NCBI RefSeq assembly: GCF_000019905.1
Contig: NC_010556.1
Coordinates: 832,001 to 896,000 of the forward strand
DNA length: 64,000 nucleotides
Direction: 5' to 3'
Source: Exiguobacterium artemiae 255-15
GTDB lineage: Bacteria; Bacillota; Bacilli; Exiguobacteriales; Exiguobacteriaceae
This document shows positions 34,790-44,618 of this stretch, piece after piece (position 1 is the stretch's first letter; each line of letters opens with the position of its first letter). The translations under genes were made by a program, and so were the position numbers. The notes under the pieces were generated by a model. That model had not been told where the DNA came from. It saw only the letters and a list, made by a program, of their open reading frames with translations, and did not search any database.

Positions 34790-36044
34790 TTAAGCGTAAC
34801 GCTCGTCTTCTTCCTCTTCTTCACTCAGGTTACCTTCTTCTGATTTGGCGACAATGACTGCACAAGCGGCGTCACCTGTGATATTGACCGCAGTCCGCAT
34901 CATATCAAGCAGACGATCAACCCCGATGATTAAGGCAATCCCTTCGACAGGCAGATTGACGGACTGAAGCACCATCGTCAGCATGACAAGCCCGACACCC
35001 GGTACGCCGGCTGTTCCGACGGACGCGAGAACGGCAGTCAGGACGACGGTTGCCAGTTGTGCCGGAGACAAGCTGATATCATAAACTTGAGCGATAAAGA
35101 CCGTTGCGACTCCCTGCATGATCGCTGTACCATCCATGTTGATCGTCGCGCCGAGCGGTTGGACGAAACTTGAGACGGAACGCGGTACTTTCAGTTCACG
35201 CTGTGCAGTCTGCATCGCGACCGGTAGCGTTGCATTCGACGACGAAGTCGAGAAGGCGAACAGCATGACCGGCGCAAACTTTTTGAAGAAGAAAAACGGA
35301 TTCATTTTTTCCGATCAGTGAGACGGTCGAACCGTACGTCAACAGGGAGTGGACGATCAAAGCCAGGATAGCGACTGCCATGTAGAGCCCCATTGCCTTT
35401 AAGGAATCAAACCCTTGTGCACCGACGGCGGAAGCAATCAATGCAAATGCGCCGAGCGGGGCCATCTTCATGACAAGTCCGATCAAATATGTCATCAAAT
35501 CATTTCCCTGTTCGATGAATGAACGTAATGTCGAGACCTTGTTGCCGAGGAATGTGATCCCGAAACCGATGAAGACACTGAAGACGATAATTTGCAGCAT
35601 ATTGCCTTCTGCCATCGACGTGATCGGATTGGTCGGGAACATCCCGACGATCGTATTGATCAAACTCGTATCCGGTAAGTTGCCTTGATCATACTTCAAG
35701 TTGTCTGTCGCAAAGTTCCCGAACGTACCCGGTTTGATCAGTAATGACAAACCAAGAGCGATGACGATGGCGACAGCGGTCGTCGTCATGAAATATGTAA
35801 TGGCTTTTCCGCCGACGCGACCCAGTTCTTTTGGATTTCCGAGTCCCATGACACCAAGGGAGATCGAGAAGAAGACGATCGGGACGACGAGCATCTTAAT
35901 CAGGTTGAAGAAAATCGTTCCGATTGGTTGAAGTGCATACTTATTCAATCCTTCATAGATCGATTTGTCTGGTAACAAAGCGAGAATGATTCCGAGGATG
36001 ACTCCGAGAATCAATCCGAAAATAATTCGTTTGGCTTCTTTCAT
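34790..36044 (-). pseudogene. Dicarboxylate/glutamate:cation symporter (DAACS), frameshifted
   Basis: Two overlapping frames together encode one complete DAACS-family (GltP/DctA-like) carrier of about 417 residues. The 5' frame (36044 to about 35306) starts MKEAKRIIFGLILGVILG and carries helices 1-6. The 3' frame (to 34790) carries APVMLFAFSTSSSNATLP (the serine-rich re-entrant loop), NMDGTAIMQGVATVFIAQ and the ASVGTAGVPGVG loop. They join at a run of six T on the plus strand (35305-35310); five would restore LIGKMNPFFFFKKFAPV. As written, translation runs on into about 37 unrelated residues and stops before the second half of the transport site. All other motifs are intact, so the change is recent or a base-call error. 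Confidence 0.85.
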
Positions 36045-36071
36045 ATCAGAACAACTCCTTTTTCAGATAAC

Positions 36072-36089
36072 TGTGTCTATTTTGACACA
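36072..36089. promoter_or_regulatory. Inverted repeat upstream of the symporter gene
   Basis: TGTGTC-N6-GACACA, perfect 6-bp halves, 28 bases before the symporter start codon. Half-site resembles that of the palindrome at the rpsU start on the other side of the same intergenic region. Confidence 0.45.
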
Positions 36090-36126
36090 TCATTCCCCAT
36101 TTTGACAAAACATTTCATGAAAAATT

Positions 36127-36140
36127 AGAAAACGCTTACA
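36127..36140. promoter_or_regulatory. Candidate cre site in the symporter-rpsU intergenic region
   Basis: AGAAAACGCTTACA matches 13 of 14 positions of TGWAANCGNTNWCA; only the first base differs. It lies about 85 bases upstream of the symporter start. Catabolite control of a dicarboxylate carrier is plausible (established for C4-dicarboxylate transport in Bacillus); the site could also be chance. Confidence 0.5.
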
Positions 36141-36263
36141 AAATATTTCGAATTTTTTCGTTGAATAATCATGAATTTGTTGTAAATACGGAAGCAACAT
36201 GAGACTATAGAAAAGAACAAAGAGGAACATATCAGGAGTGAAGCAAAACCGGTTAATCAACTA

Positions 36264-36292
36264 TTGACCATTTTGTATATTCCTACTATAAT
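36264..36292 (+). promoter_or_regulatory. Sigma-A promoter of rpsU
   Basis: TTGACC at 36264-36269, 17-base spacer, perfect TATAAT at 36287-36292. A strong housekeeping promoter, as expected for a ribosomal protein gene. Confidence 0.82.
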
Positions 36293-36300
36293 GTTGTATG

Positions 36301-36315
36301 ACGTGTCTGACACGT
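36301..36315. promoter_or_regulatory. Perfect palindrome at the rpsU transcription start
   Basis: ACGTGTC-T-GACACGT, 7-bp perfect halves around one base, beginning 8 bases after the -10 box, so it covers about +1 to +15. Could be an operator or the base of a short leader hairpin. The regulator is not recognised. Confidence 0.5.
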
Positions 36316-36352
36316 TTCCTTTAGTCGGTAATATCGGAGGGAGGGAAAACTA

Positions 36353-36526
36353 GTGGAAACTCGTGTACGTAAAAATGAATCACTTGAAGACGCACTTCGT
36401 CGCTTCAAACGTGGTGTTTCAAAAGATGGTACGCTTGCTGAAGTTCGTAAACGTAAACACTACGAAAAGCCAAGTGTAAAACGTAAGCTTAAATCGGAGG
36501 CTGCGCGTAAGCGTAAGAAGTTCTAA
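36353..36526 (+). CDS. rpsU: Small ribosomal subunit protein bS21
   Basis: 57-residue, very basic protein of the 30S subunit. It reads [20 protein letters not shown] at the start and ends in the usual RKRKKF tail; length is exactly that of Bacillales S21. GTG start with a strong GGAGGGAGG ribosome site at 36337-36345. Located 21 bases before yqeY, the standard rpsU-yqeY pair, with a perfect-consensus -10 promoter upstream. It marks the point where Bacillus-like gene order resumes. Confidence 0.96.
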   Translation: METRVRKNESLEDALRRFKRGVSKDGTLAEVRKRKHYEKPSVKRKLKSEAARKRKKF

Positions 36527-36547
36527 CGTAAGAGAGGGTGTATCCTC

Positions 36548-36994
36548 ATGAGTCTTCAAGAGCGTTTGACAGTGGATATGAAGGAAGCCATGCGTTCGCG
36601 TGAGAAAGATCGTCTTACGACGATTCGGATGGTGAAGTCGTCCCTGCAAAATGAAGCGATTAAACTCGGTAAGCAAGAATTAACTGATGAGGAAGAGCTA
36701 ACTATACTCTCACGTGAGATGAAACAGCGCAACGACTCCCTCCGAGAATTCGAACGCGCTGATCGTCACGACCTCGTCGAGAAGATTCAAGCAGAGATAA
36801 TCGTGCTCGAAGCTTATATGCCAAAACAACTTTCGGAAGAAGAAGTTCAGGAAATCGTCAACGCAGCCATTGCGAAGACGGGTGCCTCAGCTCCTTCTGA
36901 TATGGGGAAAGTAATGGGTGTCGTCATGCCGCAACTTAAGGGTAAAGCGGACGGTGCTCTAATTAATCGCCTTGTTAAACAACAACTACATTAA
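36548..36994 (+). CDS. yqeY: GatB/YqeY domain-containing protein
   Basis: 148 residues, soluble, all-helical YqeY family. Motifs: [31 protein letters not shown] at the start, [13 protein letters not shown] in the middle and [26 protein letters not shown] at the C-terminus. The domain is shared with the C-terminal part of GatB of tRNA-dependent amidotransferase and may bind tRNA; no defined function. Co-transcribed with rpsU; a terminator follows directly. Confidence 0.93.
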   Translation: MSLQERLTVDMKEAMRSREKDRLTTIRMVKSSLQNEAIKLGKQELTDEEELTILSREMKQRNDSLREFERADRHDLVEKIQAEIIVLEAYMPKQLSEEEVQEIVNAAIAKTGASAPSDMGKVMGVVMPQLKGKADGALINRLVKQQLH

Positions 36995-37003
36995 CCCGTT
37001 TTG

Positions 37004-37032
37004 AAAGGCGTCCTCCGGGATGCCTTTTTTTC
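37004..37032 (+). terminator. Terminator after rpsU-yqeY
   Basis: AAAGGCGTCC and GGGATGCCTTT form a stem around a short TCC loop, followed by seven T residues. Confidence 0.85.
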
Positions 37033-37073
37033 ATGAGATAAAATCGGAAAAATTCGAAAATTGGTAAAAGTTA

Positions 37074-37102
37074 TGAAACCTTTTCTCAGATGAAAGCGTA
37101 TA
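37074..37102 (+). promoter_or_regulatory. Sigma-W-like (ECF) promoter of nfeD-floA
   Basis: TGAAAC at 37074-37079 followed by a T-rich spacer start (CTTTT), 17 bases, then CGTATA. This matches the B. subtilis sigma-W type (TGAAAC...CGTA), and the orthologous yqeZ-floA operon is a known sigma-W target. A TATAAT at 37102-37107 could give an overlapping sigma-A -10. Confidence 0.65.
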
Positions 37103-37184
37103 TAATAAAAGTAACAATGAGCCATGTTCAGAAAGATGAAACATGTTGTCGTCTGATTCTGATGAAAAAGGGGTGAACGAAGTA

Positions 37185-37694
37185 ATGTCTTTTAGCTTAG
37201 GGATGATTTTAGCGGTCTTCATGATCGGTGTCCTCATGTTGCTGGTCGAAATATTCGTGACAGGGTTTGGCATATTCGGTGTCCTTGGCATCGGTGCAGT
37301 CCTTGCCAGTTTGATCATGGCAGGTGCGACGGTCGGTCAAGTCGGTCTAGCGGTCGGTTTGGCAGTCTTTTTATCACTCGCTGCCGGATTTTGGGCATAT
37401 CGCCGGATCAAATCAAATCAATCATTATTATGGCGAGGTTTGATTTTGACAGATTCCACATCGTCGGAAAAAGGATATCTTTCTCATCAAGATAAAGAAC
37501 AACTGCGTGGCAAGGTCGGAATCAGTTTAACGCAGCTTCGCCCGGCAGGAACGATTGAAATTGATGGGAATCGCGTCGATGCGGTCACGGAAGGCAATTT
37601 CATTAATTCCGGCGAGCAAGTCGTCGTGCAAGACGTCACACACGGACGAGTCATCGTCCGAGTCCAAAAAACGAAGGAGGAGTCACTCACATGA
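37185..37694 (+). CDS. NfeD-family membrane protein (partner of FloA)
   Basis: 169 residues. Three or four membrane segments ([43 protein letters not shown] and on to about residue 85) precede a C-terminal OB-fold domain (about 105-165; [32 protein letters not shown]), the NfeD-C signature. It is the short NfeD1b type without the serine-protease domain found in YqeZ of B. subtilis. The ATG at 37185 follows an AAAGGGGTGA site; an in-frame ATG at 37143 has none. Overlaps floA by four bases; both probably act in membrane microdomains. Confidence 0.85.
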   Translation: MSFSLGMILAVFMIGVLMLLVEIFVTGFGIFGVLGIGAVLASLIMAGATVGQVGLAVGLAVFLSLAAGFWAYRRIKSNQSLLWRGLILTDSTSSEKGYLSHQDKEQLRGKVGISLTQLRPAGTIEIDGNRVDAVTEGNFINSGEQVVVQDVTHGRVIVRVQKTKEESLT

Positions 37695-38674
37695 CACCCG
37701 AACTATTGACCGTTCTACTCATAACGGGAGGAATACTTATTTTCCTCGCTATCTTCTTTACACTTGTCCCGATCCCGCTCTGGATCAGTTCACTTGCAGC
37801 CGGAGTCCGTGTCTCTATCTTTACATTGGTCGGAATGCGGCTTCGTCGTGTTACACCGTCAAAAATTGTTAATCCGTTGATTAAAGCAGTCAAAGCCGGC
37901 ATCAACCTCAATACAAACCAATTGGAAAGTCACTATCTTGCCGGTGGTAACGTCGACCGTGTCGTTAACGCCTTGATTGCGGCACACCGTGCCAACATCG
38001 AACTCAGTTTCGAACGTGCGGCAGCCATTGATTTAGCAGGTCGGAACGTGCTTGAAGCCGTCCAGATGTCCGTTAACCCGAAAGTCATCGAAACCCCATT
38101 CATTGCCGGTGTTGCCATGAACGGGATTGAAGTGAAAGCAAAAGCACGGATTACCGTACGTGCCAACATCGACCGTCTTGTCGGTGGTGCAGGGGAAGAA
38201 ACCGTCATCGCCCGTGTTGGTGAGGGTGTCATCTCGACGATCGGTTCATGTCAAGATCAAAAAGAAGTCCTTGAAAATCCGGAAATGATTTCCCGGACGG
38301 TCCTCGCAAAAGGACTTGATTCAGGAACAGCATTCGAAATCCTCTCGATCGATATCGCGGACGTCGATATCGGCAAAAATATCGGTGCCGTGCTTCAGAC
38401 GGATCAGGCGGAAGCTGACAAAAACATCGCCCAAGCGAAAGCGGAAGAACGTCGGGCGATGGCGATTGCAAGCGAACAAGAGATGAAATCACGTGTCGAA
38501 GAAATGCGTGCGAAAGTCGTTGCGGCAGAAGCGGAAGTTCCACTTGCGATTGCCGAGGCATTACGTGACGGCAACTTCAGCGTAATGGATTACGCCAACT
38601 ATTTGAACGTGACGGCTGATACGAAGATGCGTCAAGCGATTGGTGGTCAATCTTCGCCGAACGACACACAATAA
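37691..38674 (+). CDS. floA: Flotillin-like protein FloA
   Basis: 327 residues. A membrane-inserted hairpin at about 10-45 ([28 protein letters not shown]), then the SPFH/PHB-like domain ([66 protein letters not shown]) and a C-terminal EA-rich coiled coil ([26 protein letters not shown]). Scaffolds functional membrane microdomains. ATGA-type overlap with the NfeD gene and a GGAGGAG ribosome site. Length and motifs are standard for FloA. Confidence 0.96.
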   Translation: MTPELLTVLLITGGILIFLAIFFTLVPIPLWISSLAAGVRVSIFTLVGMRLRRVTPSKIVNPLIKAVKAGINLNTNQLESHYLAGGNVDRVVNALIAAHRANIELSFERAAAIDLAGRNVLEAVQMSVNPKVIETPFIAGVAMNGIEVKAKARITVRANIDRLVGGAGEETVIARVGEGVISTIGSCQDQKEVLENPEMISRTVLAKGLDSGTAFEILSIDIADVDIGKNIGAVLQTDQAEADKNIAQAKAEERRAMAIASEQEMKSRVEEMRAKVVAAEAEVPLAIAEALRDGNFSVMDYANYLNVTADTKMRQAIGGQSSPNDTQ

Positions 38675-38687
38675 AAGGGTGATTTAG

Positions 38688-39155
38688 ATGGGGAGCTTAA
38701 TTTGGGTCGGACTGATGGTTGCCTTTGGTGTGATTTCGGTTATCTCGAAGGCGTCTGATCAGAAAAAGTCCAGCTCGACGACACGTGTCCCTTCAAAAGA
38801 ATTTGGGGACTATGTCAAGAAAATGGTTGACCAAGTGGAAACACGACTTCCGGAAGATCGGGATGTGCCACCTTCGATTAAACGGAAGCAGTCAAAGCCG
38901 GAGCAACCGGTTAAGCATCAACGAACCGAATTGCAACAGCGTTTGGATGAACGGGATCGTGTGAAAGCACAAAAACAGTCTAAATCAAACATTGGCCAGA
39001 TAACAGGCAGTATTGCGAGCGGTGAAATTGGCAAACGACGTAACCGGAAAAAAGGAATGCAGACGTCACAAGAAGAAATTCGCCAGGCGATGATCTGGAG
39101 TGAAGTCCTGGGTCCGCCGGTTTCGAAACGGTCTTCAAAATCTCCACATCGTTAA
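38688..39155 (+). CDS. Small membrane-anchored hypothetical protein downstream of floA
   Basis: 155 residues: one N-terminal helix (MGSLIWVGLMVAFGVISVIS), then a long basic, glutamine- and lysine-rich, probably disordered region, and a conserved-looking C-terminal patch SQEEIRQAMIWSEVLGPPVSKR. The same I.WSEIL.PP..KR type of ending recurs on otherwise unrelated Firmicute proteins and may be a docking tag. It takes the position of yqfB in B. subtilis but I see no clear similarity. Starts 13 bases after floA and is followed by a terminator, so it is part of the floA operon. Confidence 0.75.
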   Translation: MGSLIWVGLMVAFGVISVISKASDQKKSSSTTRVPSKEFGDYVKKMVDQVETRLPEDRDVPPSIKRKQSKPEQPVKHQRTELQQRLDERDRVKAQKQSKSNIGQITGSIASGEIGKRRNRKKGMQTSQEEIRQAMIWSEVLGPPVSKRSSKSPHR

Positions 39156-39158
39156 AGT

Positions 39159-39200
39159 AAAGGTTGGCTCTCGTTTACAATGAGAGCTGACCTTTTTTTT
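39159..39200 (+). terminator. Terminator of the nfeD-floA operon
   Basis: AAAGGTTGGCTCTC pairs with GAGAGCTGACCTTT (one mismatch) around a nine-base loop, then eight T residues. Confidence 0.9.
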
Positions 39201-39383
39201 AGATACGCAGCAGGAAAAAATCCGAAGCATGTTCGGTCAGGTAAAAGAAGCAGTTAAAATGAGGAAAACACGCTTAAAGGATGGGTTTTTCTTTCCATCT
39301 ATTCTGCTTAAATGATAAAGTGGACTAGAACAGATTTGTAGAGATGACGTACTGTTATCCATCATTAGGAGGCCAATCATAAC

Positions 39384-40346
39384 GTGATATTCAATGAAAG
39401 AATCCCATTCGTATTTTCGAATTCAGAACAGATTCAAGCATTCGTAGGACCGAACGATGCCGTACTAAAAACGATGGAAGCGGAGCTTGAAGTCCAACTC
39501 ACCCACCGCGGTGATGAATTGTTGGCGCAGGCAGAAGAAGAACGGTCTGTCGTGTTAGCGAAACAGGTCGTCGGTGTCTTAAAACAACTGGTTGATCGGG
39601 GAGCCGTCTTGACGGAACGTGACGCAACAAGCGCCATTCAACTGGCACGACAAGACCGGGTCGATGAATTGCTCGAATTATACGATACGGTCATTCATAC
39701 GAACCATAAAGGGAAACCGCTCCGGGCCAAAACACTGGGACAAGCCCGTTATGTCCGGGGAATTGAAAAGTGCGATTTGACGTTCGGGATCGGACCGGCC
39801 GGAACCGGCAAGACCTATTTGGCGGTCGTCATGGCGGCAAAGGCCTTAAAAGAAGGTTACGTCAAACGTTTGGTTTTAACACGACCTGCTGTTGAAGCAG
39901 GGGAGAATCTTGGGTTTTTGCCGGGAGACTTGAAGGAAAAAGTTGATCCGTATTTACGTCCGCTCTATGATGCACTACATGACGTGCTCGGCGTGGAACA
40001 CACAGCCCGTTTGCTGGAGCGGGGCGTGATTGAAATTGCGCCGCTCGCTTATATGCGCGGACGGACGCTTGAACACGCGTTTGTCATTTTGGATGAAGCT
40101 CAAAATACGACAAGAGAACAAATGAAAATGTTTTTGACGCGACTCGGTTTTCACTCGAAGATGATTGTCACGGGTGATTTGACGCAAGTCGATTTACCGC
40201 GCGGAAAAGCGTCCGGTTTACAAGAAGCGCTGAATCTTCTTGGACATGTCCGGGGAATTCATTTTGAACACTTTAGCTCGGCTGATGTCGTCCGGCATCC
40301 ACTTGTTCGGAAAATCATTGATGCGTACAGTCAAGAACTCGAGTAA
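39384..40346 (+). CDS. PhoH-like ATPase
   Basis: 320-residue P-loop ATPase (YbeZ/PhoH). Walker A GPAGTGKTYLAVVMAA (near 134), TRPAVEAGENLGFLPGDLKEKVDPYLRPLYDAL, RGRTLEHAFVILDEAQNTT (Walker B) and KMIVTGDLTQVDLPRGKASGL. The N-terminal 100 residues are the usual PhoH front domain. Linked across bacteria to YbeY and rRNA maturation, and here it lies two genes upstream of ybeY. GTG start, AGGAGG ribosome site. The B. subtilis sporulation genes yqfC and yqfD, normally upstream, are absent. Confidence 0.94.
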   Translation: MIFNERIPFVFSNSEQIQAFVGPNDAVLKTMEAELEVQLTHRGDELLAQAEEERSVVLAKQVVGVLKQLVDRGAVLTERDATSAIQLARQDRVDELLELYDTVIHTNHKGKPLRAKTLGQARYVRGIEKCDLTFGIGPAGTGKTYLAVVMAAKALKEGYVKRLVLTRPAVEAGENLGFLPGDLKEKVDPYLRPLYDALHDVLGVEHTARLLERGVIEIAPLAYMRGRTLEHAFVILDEAQNTTREQMKMFLTRLGFHSKMIVTGDLTQVDLPRGKASGLQEALNLLGHVRGIHFEHFSSADVVRHPLVRKIIDAYSQELE

Positions 40347-40387
40347 AGCGCAACAGGTGAGTCTTGAAGTGGAAAGGAGACGAGCGG

Positions 40388-42445
40388 ATGCGCAGAGTAG
40401 GTATGTGGATCAGTCTGCTGACACTGACATTTTACATCATCGTGTCGACGATGATGTATGTCAGCGTCCGGCCTGAAGCCTTGGCAGCAGCTCCATTTTC
40501 GATTGCAGAAGAAGATATTCGATCGCCGTTGACGATGGAGGATCGAGAAGCAACCCGGTTACTAAAGGAAAACACGGTAGCCGCGATTGACAGTCAGTAT
40601 ACGATTAAGCAGGAATACGCGGCACAACAAATTGATAAAGTCGAACAGCTTTTTGCAAGTCTCAAAGGAATCAAAAAAGCAGAAGACATCGGTCAGATCA
40701 AACAACGTCTTCGCGGAACGGAAGCTGCAGATTTACTGCAAGACGATGAATTACGATTGCTTGCGACATCCTCTTCGTCTGTACGGACGACGACACGCGA
40801 TGTCGTAATCACAGCGATTGAGGAAGCGATGCGTCAACGGATTTCTTCCGATGGCGGTGAAGTGGCGGAAGCACGGGAAAATGCGCGGCTCGATATTGAA
40901 CGGTCTGCCTTGTCGTTTTCAATGAAGGCTGTCGGAAAAACATTGACGGATCAATTAATCGTGACGAATTATGTTTACGATCCAGCGAAAACAGAACAGT
41001 TGCGGAAGCAAACAAGTGATAAGGTGGAGCCGGTCTTGATTTCCGAAGGAGAAGTCATCGTCAAACGGGGGGAAGTCATTTCCCAGGATGCCTACCGCCA
41101 ATTGCAACTCGTTGGTCTGATTTCTGATCGTCAATCACTGAAGCCTCTGTTCGGAACGTTGATTGTCAGTGCGCTGATGACGTTGCTGTTATTTGGATTC
41201 ATCAGTCGCTCCAACTTACGTTATGCAAAGATGGGTAAAGTGAAATTATTCAGTTTGGTTTATTTAGTTGTTATTTTGCAACTCGTCGTGACGTACGGAA
41301 TGGCCTTCTTGGCGGATGATATCAATCCGGCGCTTTATTTGCTTACGCCGACAGCATTTTCGGCATTAGTGTTACGCAACTTATTAAATGAGCGGATTGC
41401 ATTATCGAGTACCCTGTTCATGGCACTGGCAGGAACTTTTTTCTACAGCACGAATCAGAATTTCAGTTTTAACATTGCGATTTACTTATTGGTCGGTGGA
41501 CTGGTGGCGACCTACTTCCTGCGTTCGAGCTTGTCACGCCGGCGGATTTTCGTCAGCAGTTTGACGATTGCTTTAGCGAACGTAGCTGTTTTCCTCGCTT
41601 TTGTACTCATGCGCAGTGGACAGTTGGAAGTAAAAGAGACGGCGGTTTTAATAGGATTTGCCGTTGCCAGCGGTGTTTTCAGTGCCATCTTGGCAATCGG
41701 ATTATTGCCGTTCCTTGAGATGACGTTCGGTATTTTAGCCCCGACACGTTTGTTGGAATTATTAAATCCGACCCATCCTCTGCTGAAAAAATTATTGGTC
41801 GAGGCTCCAGGAACCTATCATCACAGCATGATGGTCGCGAATCTTGCCGAGACGGCATGTGAAGCAATCGGCGCTGACGGCTTGCTCGCACGGGTCGGTG
41901 CATATTATCATGATTTAGGAAAAACGCGGCGTCCGCTCTATTTCATTGAAAATCAGCATGGTCTCAATCCGCATGACCGTCTGACGCCGCCCGAATCCGC
42001 CCGAGTCATTCTTGCCCATACCGATGACGGCGTGGAATTGCTTGAAGAAGCAAAAATACCGAGTGTTATTGTCGATATTTGCCGGGAACATCACGGAACG
42101 TCCTTACTCCGTTATTTTTACGTCAAGGCAACAGAACAAGGGGAAGTCAATGAAGCGGACTTCCGGTACTCAGGCCCGAAACCGCAAACACGTGAAGCGG
42201 CCGTGATCATGATTGTCGATTCCATCGAGGCGGCGGTCCGGTCCATGAAGTCTCCAACGGAATCAGGGATTCAGGAACTGGTCAAAAAAATCATCCGTGA
42301 AAAACTGCTCGACGATCAATTTTCGGACTGTGAAATGACGACACGTGATATTTACCGGGTCGGTGAGAGTGCCTGCCATACGTTATCCGGGTTATTCCAT
42401 GAACGGATTGAATATCCTGAATTAAAGAAAGAGGAACTCAAATGA
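40388..42445 (+). CDS. pgpH: Cyclic-di-AMP phosphodiesterase PgpH (7TM-HD family, YqfF)
   Basis: 685 residues. N-terminal helix (about 5-25), extracellular 7TMR-HDED domain (about 30-260), seven-helix membrane domain (about 265-460), and a cytoplasmic HD phosphodiesterase domain with PGTYHHSMMVANLAE, YYHDLGKTRRPLYFIENQ and SARVILAHTDDGVE, giving the His/Asp metal ligands. It hydrolyses c-di-AMP to pApA. The ATG at 40388 follows AAAGGAGA with 8 bases spacing. Ends in a four-base overlap with ybeY, the usual Bacillales arrangement. Confidence 0.94.
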   Translation: MRRVGMWISLLTLTFYIIVSTMMYVSVRPEALAAAPFSIAEEDIRSPLTMEDREATRLLKENTVAAIDSQYTIKQEYAAQQIDKVEQLFASLKGIKKAEDIGQIKQRLRGTEAADLLQDDELRLLATSSSSVRTTTRDVVITAIEEAMRQRISSDGGEVAEARENARLDIERSALSFSMKAVGKTLTDQLIVTNYVYDPAKTEQLRKQTSDKVEPVLISEGEVIVKRGEVISQDAYRQLQLVGLISDRQSLKPLFGTLIVSALMTLLLFGFISRSNLRYAKMGKVKLFSLVYLVVILQLVVTYGMAFLADDINPALYLLTPTAFSALVLRNLLNERIALSSTLFMALAGTFFYSTNQNFSFNIAIYLLVGGLVATYFLRSSLSRRRIFVSSLTIALANVAVFLAFVLMRSGQLEVKETAVLIGFAVASGVFSAILAIGLLPFLEMTFGILAPTRLLELLNPTHPLLKKLLVEAPGTYHHSMMVANLAETACEAIGADGLLARVGAYYHDLGKTRRPLYFIENQHGLNPHDRLTPPESARVILAHTDDGVELLEEAKIPSVIVDICREHHGTSLLRYFYVKATEQGEVNEADFRYSGPKPQTREAAVIMIVDSIEAAVRSMKSPTESGIQELVKKIIREKLLDDQFSDCEMTTRDIYRVGESACHTLSGLFHERIEYPELKKEELK

Positions 42446-42918
42446 ATATTTACATGACTGATGAAGGCAAATTGTTGACGGAAGAACAACTGAAATTAGT
42501 GGAAGCGATTTTAGTCTATACGGCAACAGAAGAAAAGATTGAAGCAAACAGTGAGCTATCCGTCACGTTCGTGACGAATGATGAGATTCAGCAAATCAAT
42601 CGGGAATGGCGCGGGAAAGATCAAGCGACGGATGTCATCTCGTTTGCGATGGATGAGCTCGGAGAAGACGAGATTGATTTTGAATTGCTTGAAGATGAGC
42701 CTGTTGTTCTCGGCGATCTGATCATTTCAGTGGAACGCTGCCGTGAGCAGGCTGCGGAATACGGGAATCATTTTGAACGGGAACTTGGATTTCTCGCTGT
42801 TCACGGCTTCCTGCATCTTCTCGGTTACGACCATATCGAAAAAGCAGATGAAGACATCATGACGAAGCGTCAGGAGGAAATCCTGCATCACTTTGAACTG
42901 TACCGAGGAAAATTGTGA
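42442..42918 (+). CDS. ybeY: Endoribonuclease / rRNA maturation factor YbeY
   Basis: 158 residues. The zinc motif HGFLHLLGYDH near residue 120 holds the three histidines. TDVISFAMDE and LGDLIISVERCREQAAEYGN are the other conserved blocks. Acts in 16S rRNA 3'-end maturation and ribosome quality control. Coupled by four-base overlaps to pgpH upstream and dgkA downstream. Confidence 0.95.
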   Translation: MNIYMTDEGKLLTEEQLKLVEAILVYTATEEKIEANSELSVTFVTNDEIQQINREWRGKDQATDVISFAMDELGEDEIDFELLEDEPVVLGDLIISVERCREQAAEYGNHFERELGFLAVHGFLHLLGYDHIEKADEDIMTKRQEEILHHFELYRGKL

Positions 42919-43265
42919 AGACGTGGTGGTTACCTTTCACCCATGCGATGAACGGGATTCGTCAGGCGGTGAAGGAAGAACGGCATATGAAAGTCCATTT
43001 TACGATTGGACTGATTGTCTTGGCGGTTGCCCTGTATTTACCGCTGACATGGATGGAACGGGCGATTTTATGTTTAACGATCGGTGCGGTTCTAAGTGCG
43101 GAAATGTTCAATACCGCCTTTGAGCGGACTGTCGATCTCGTTACGGAAGAATGGCACCCGCTTGCAAAAGCGGCAAAGGATATCGCAAGCGGAGCAGTTC
43201 TTGTGTTGGCGCTTACATCAGTTGCGATTGCACTATGCATCTTCGTTCCATATTTGGTACAATAA
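42915..43265 (+). CDS. dgkA: Undecaprenol/diacylglycerol kinase
   Basis: 116 residues with three membrane helices. The conserved AEMFNTAFERTVDLV (catalytic glutamate of ExxNTAxE) and HPLAKAAKDIASGAVLV are typical of Gram-positive DgkA, which phosphorylates undecaprenol to recycle the cell-wall lipid carrier. GTG start overlapping the ybeY stop. An extended -10-like TGGTACAAT sits at its 3' end and may drive cdd. Confidence 0.93.
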   Translation: MKTWWLPFTHAMNGIRQAVKEERHMKVHFTIGLIVLAVALYLPLTWMERAILCLTIGAVLSAEMFNTAFERTVDLVTEEWHPLAKAAKDIASGAVLVLALTSVAIALCIFVPYLVQ

Positions 43266-43300
43266 GAATCCGGCCTTTTTTAGGCCAATACCGTTCCTAA

Positions 43301-44615
<1,315 letters not shown>

Positions 44616-44618
44616 GCG

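Noticed and set aside
35305-35310. Programmed ribosomal frameshifting in the symporter gene
   Set aside because: The run is only six bases, there is no stimulatory structure or upstream Shine-Dalgarno-like element that I can see, and the family is not known to use recoding; mutation or base-call error is simpler.
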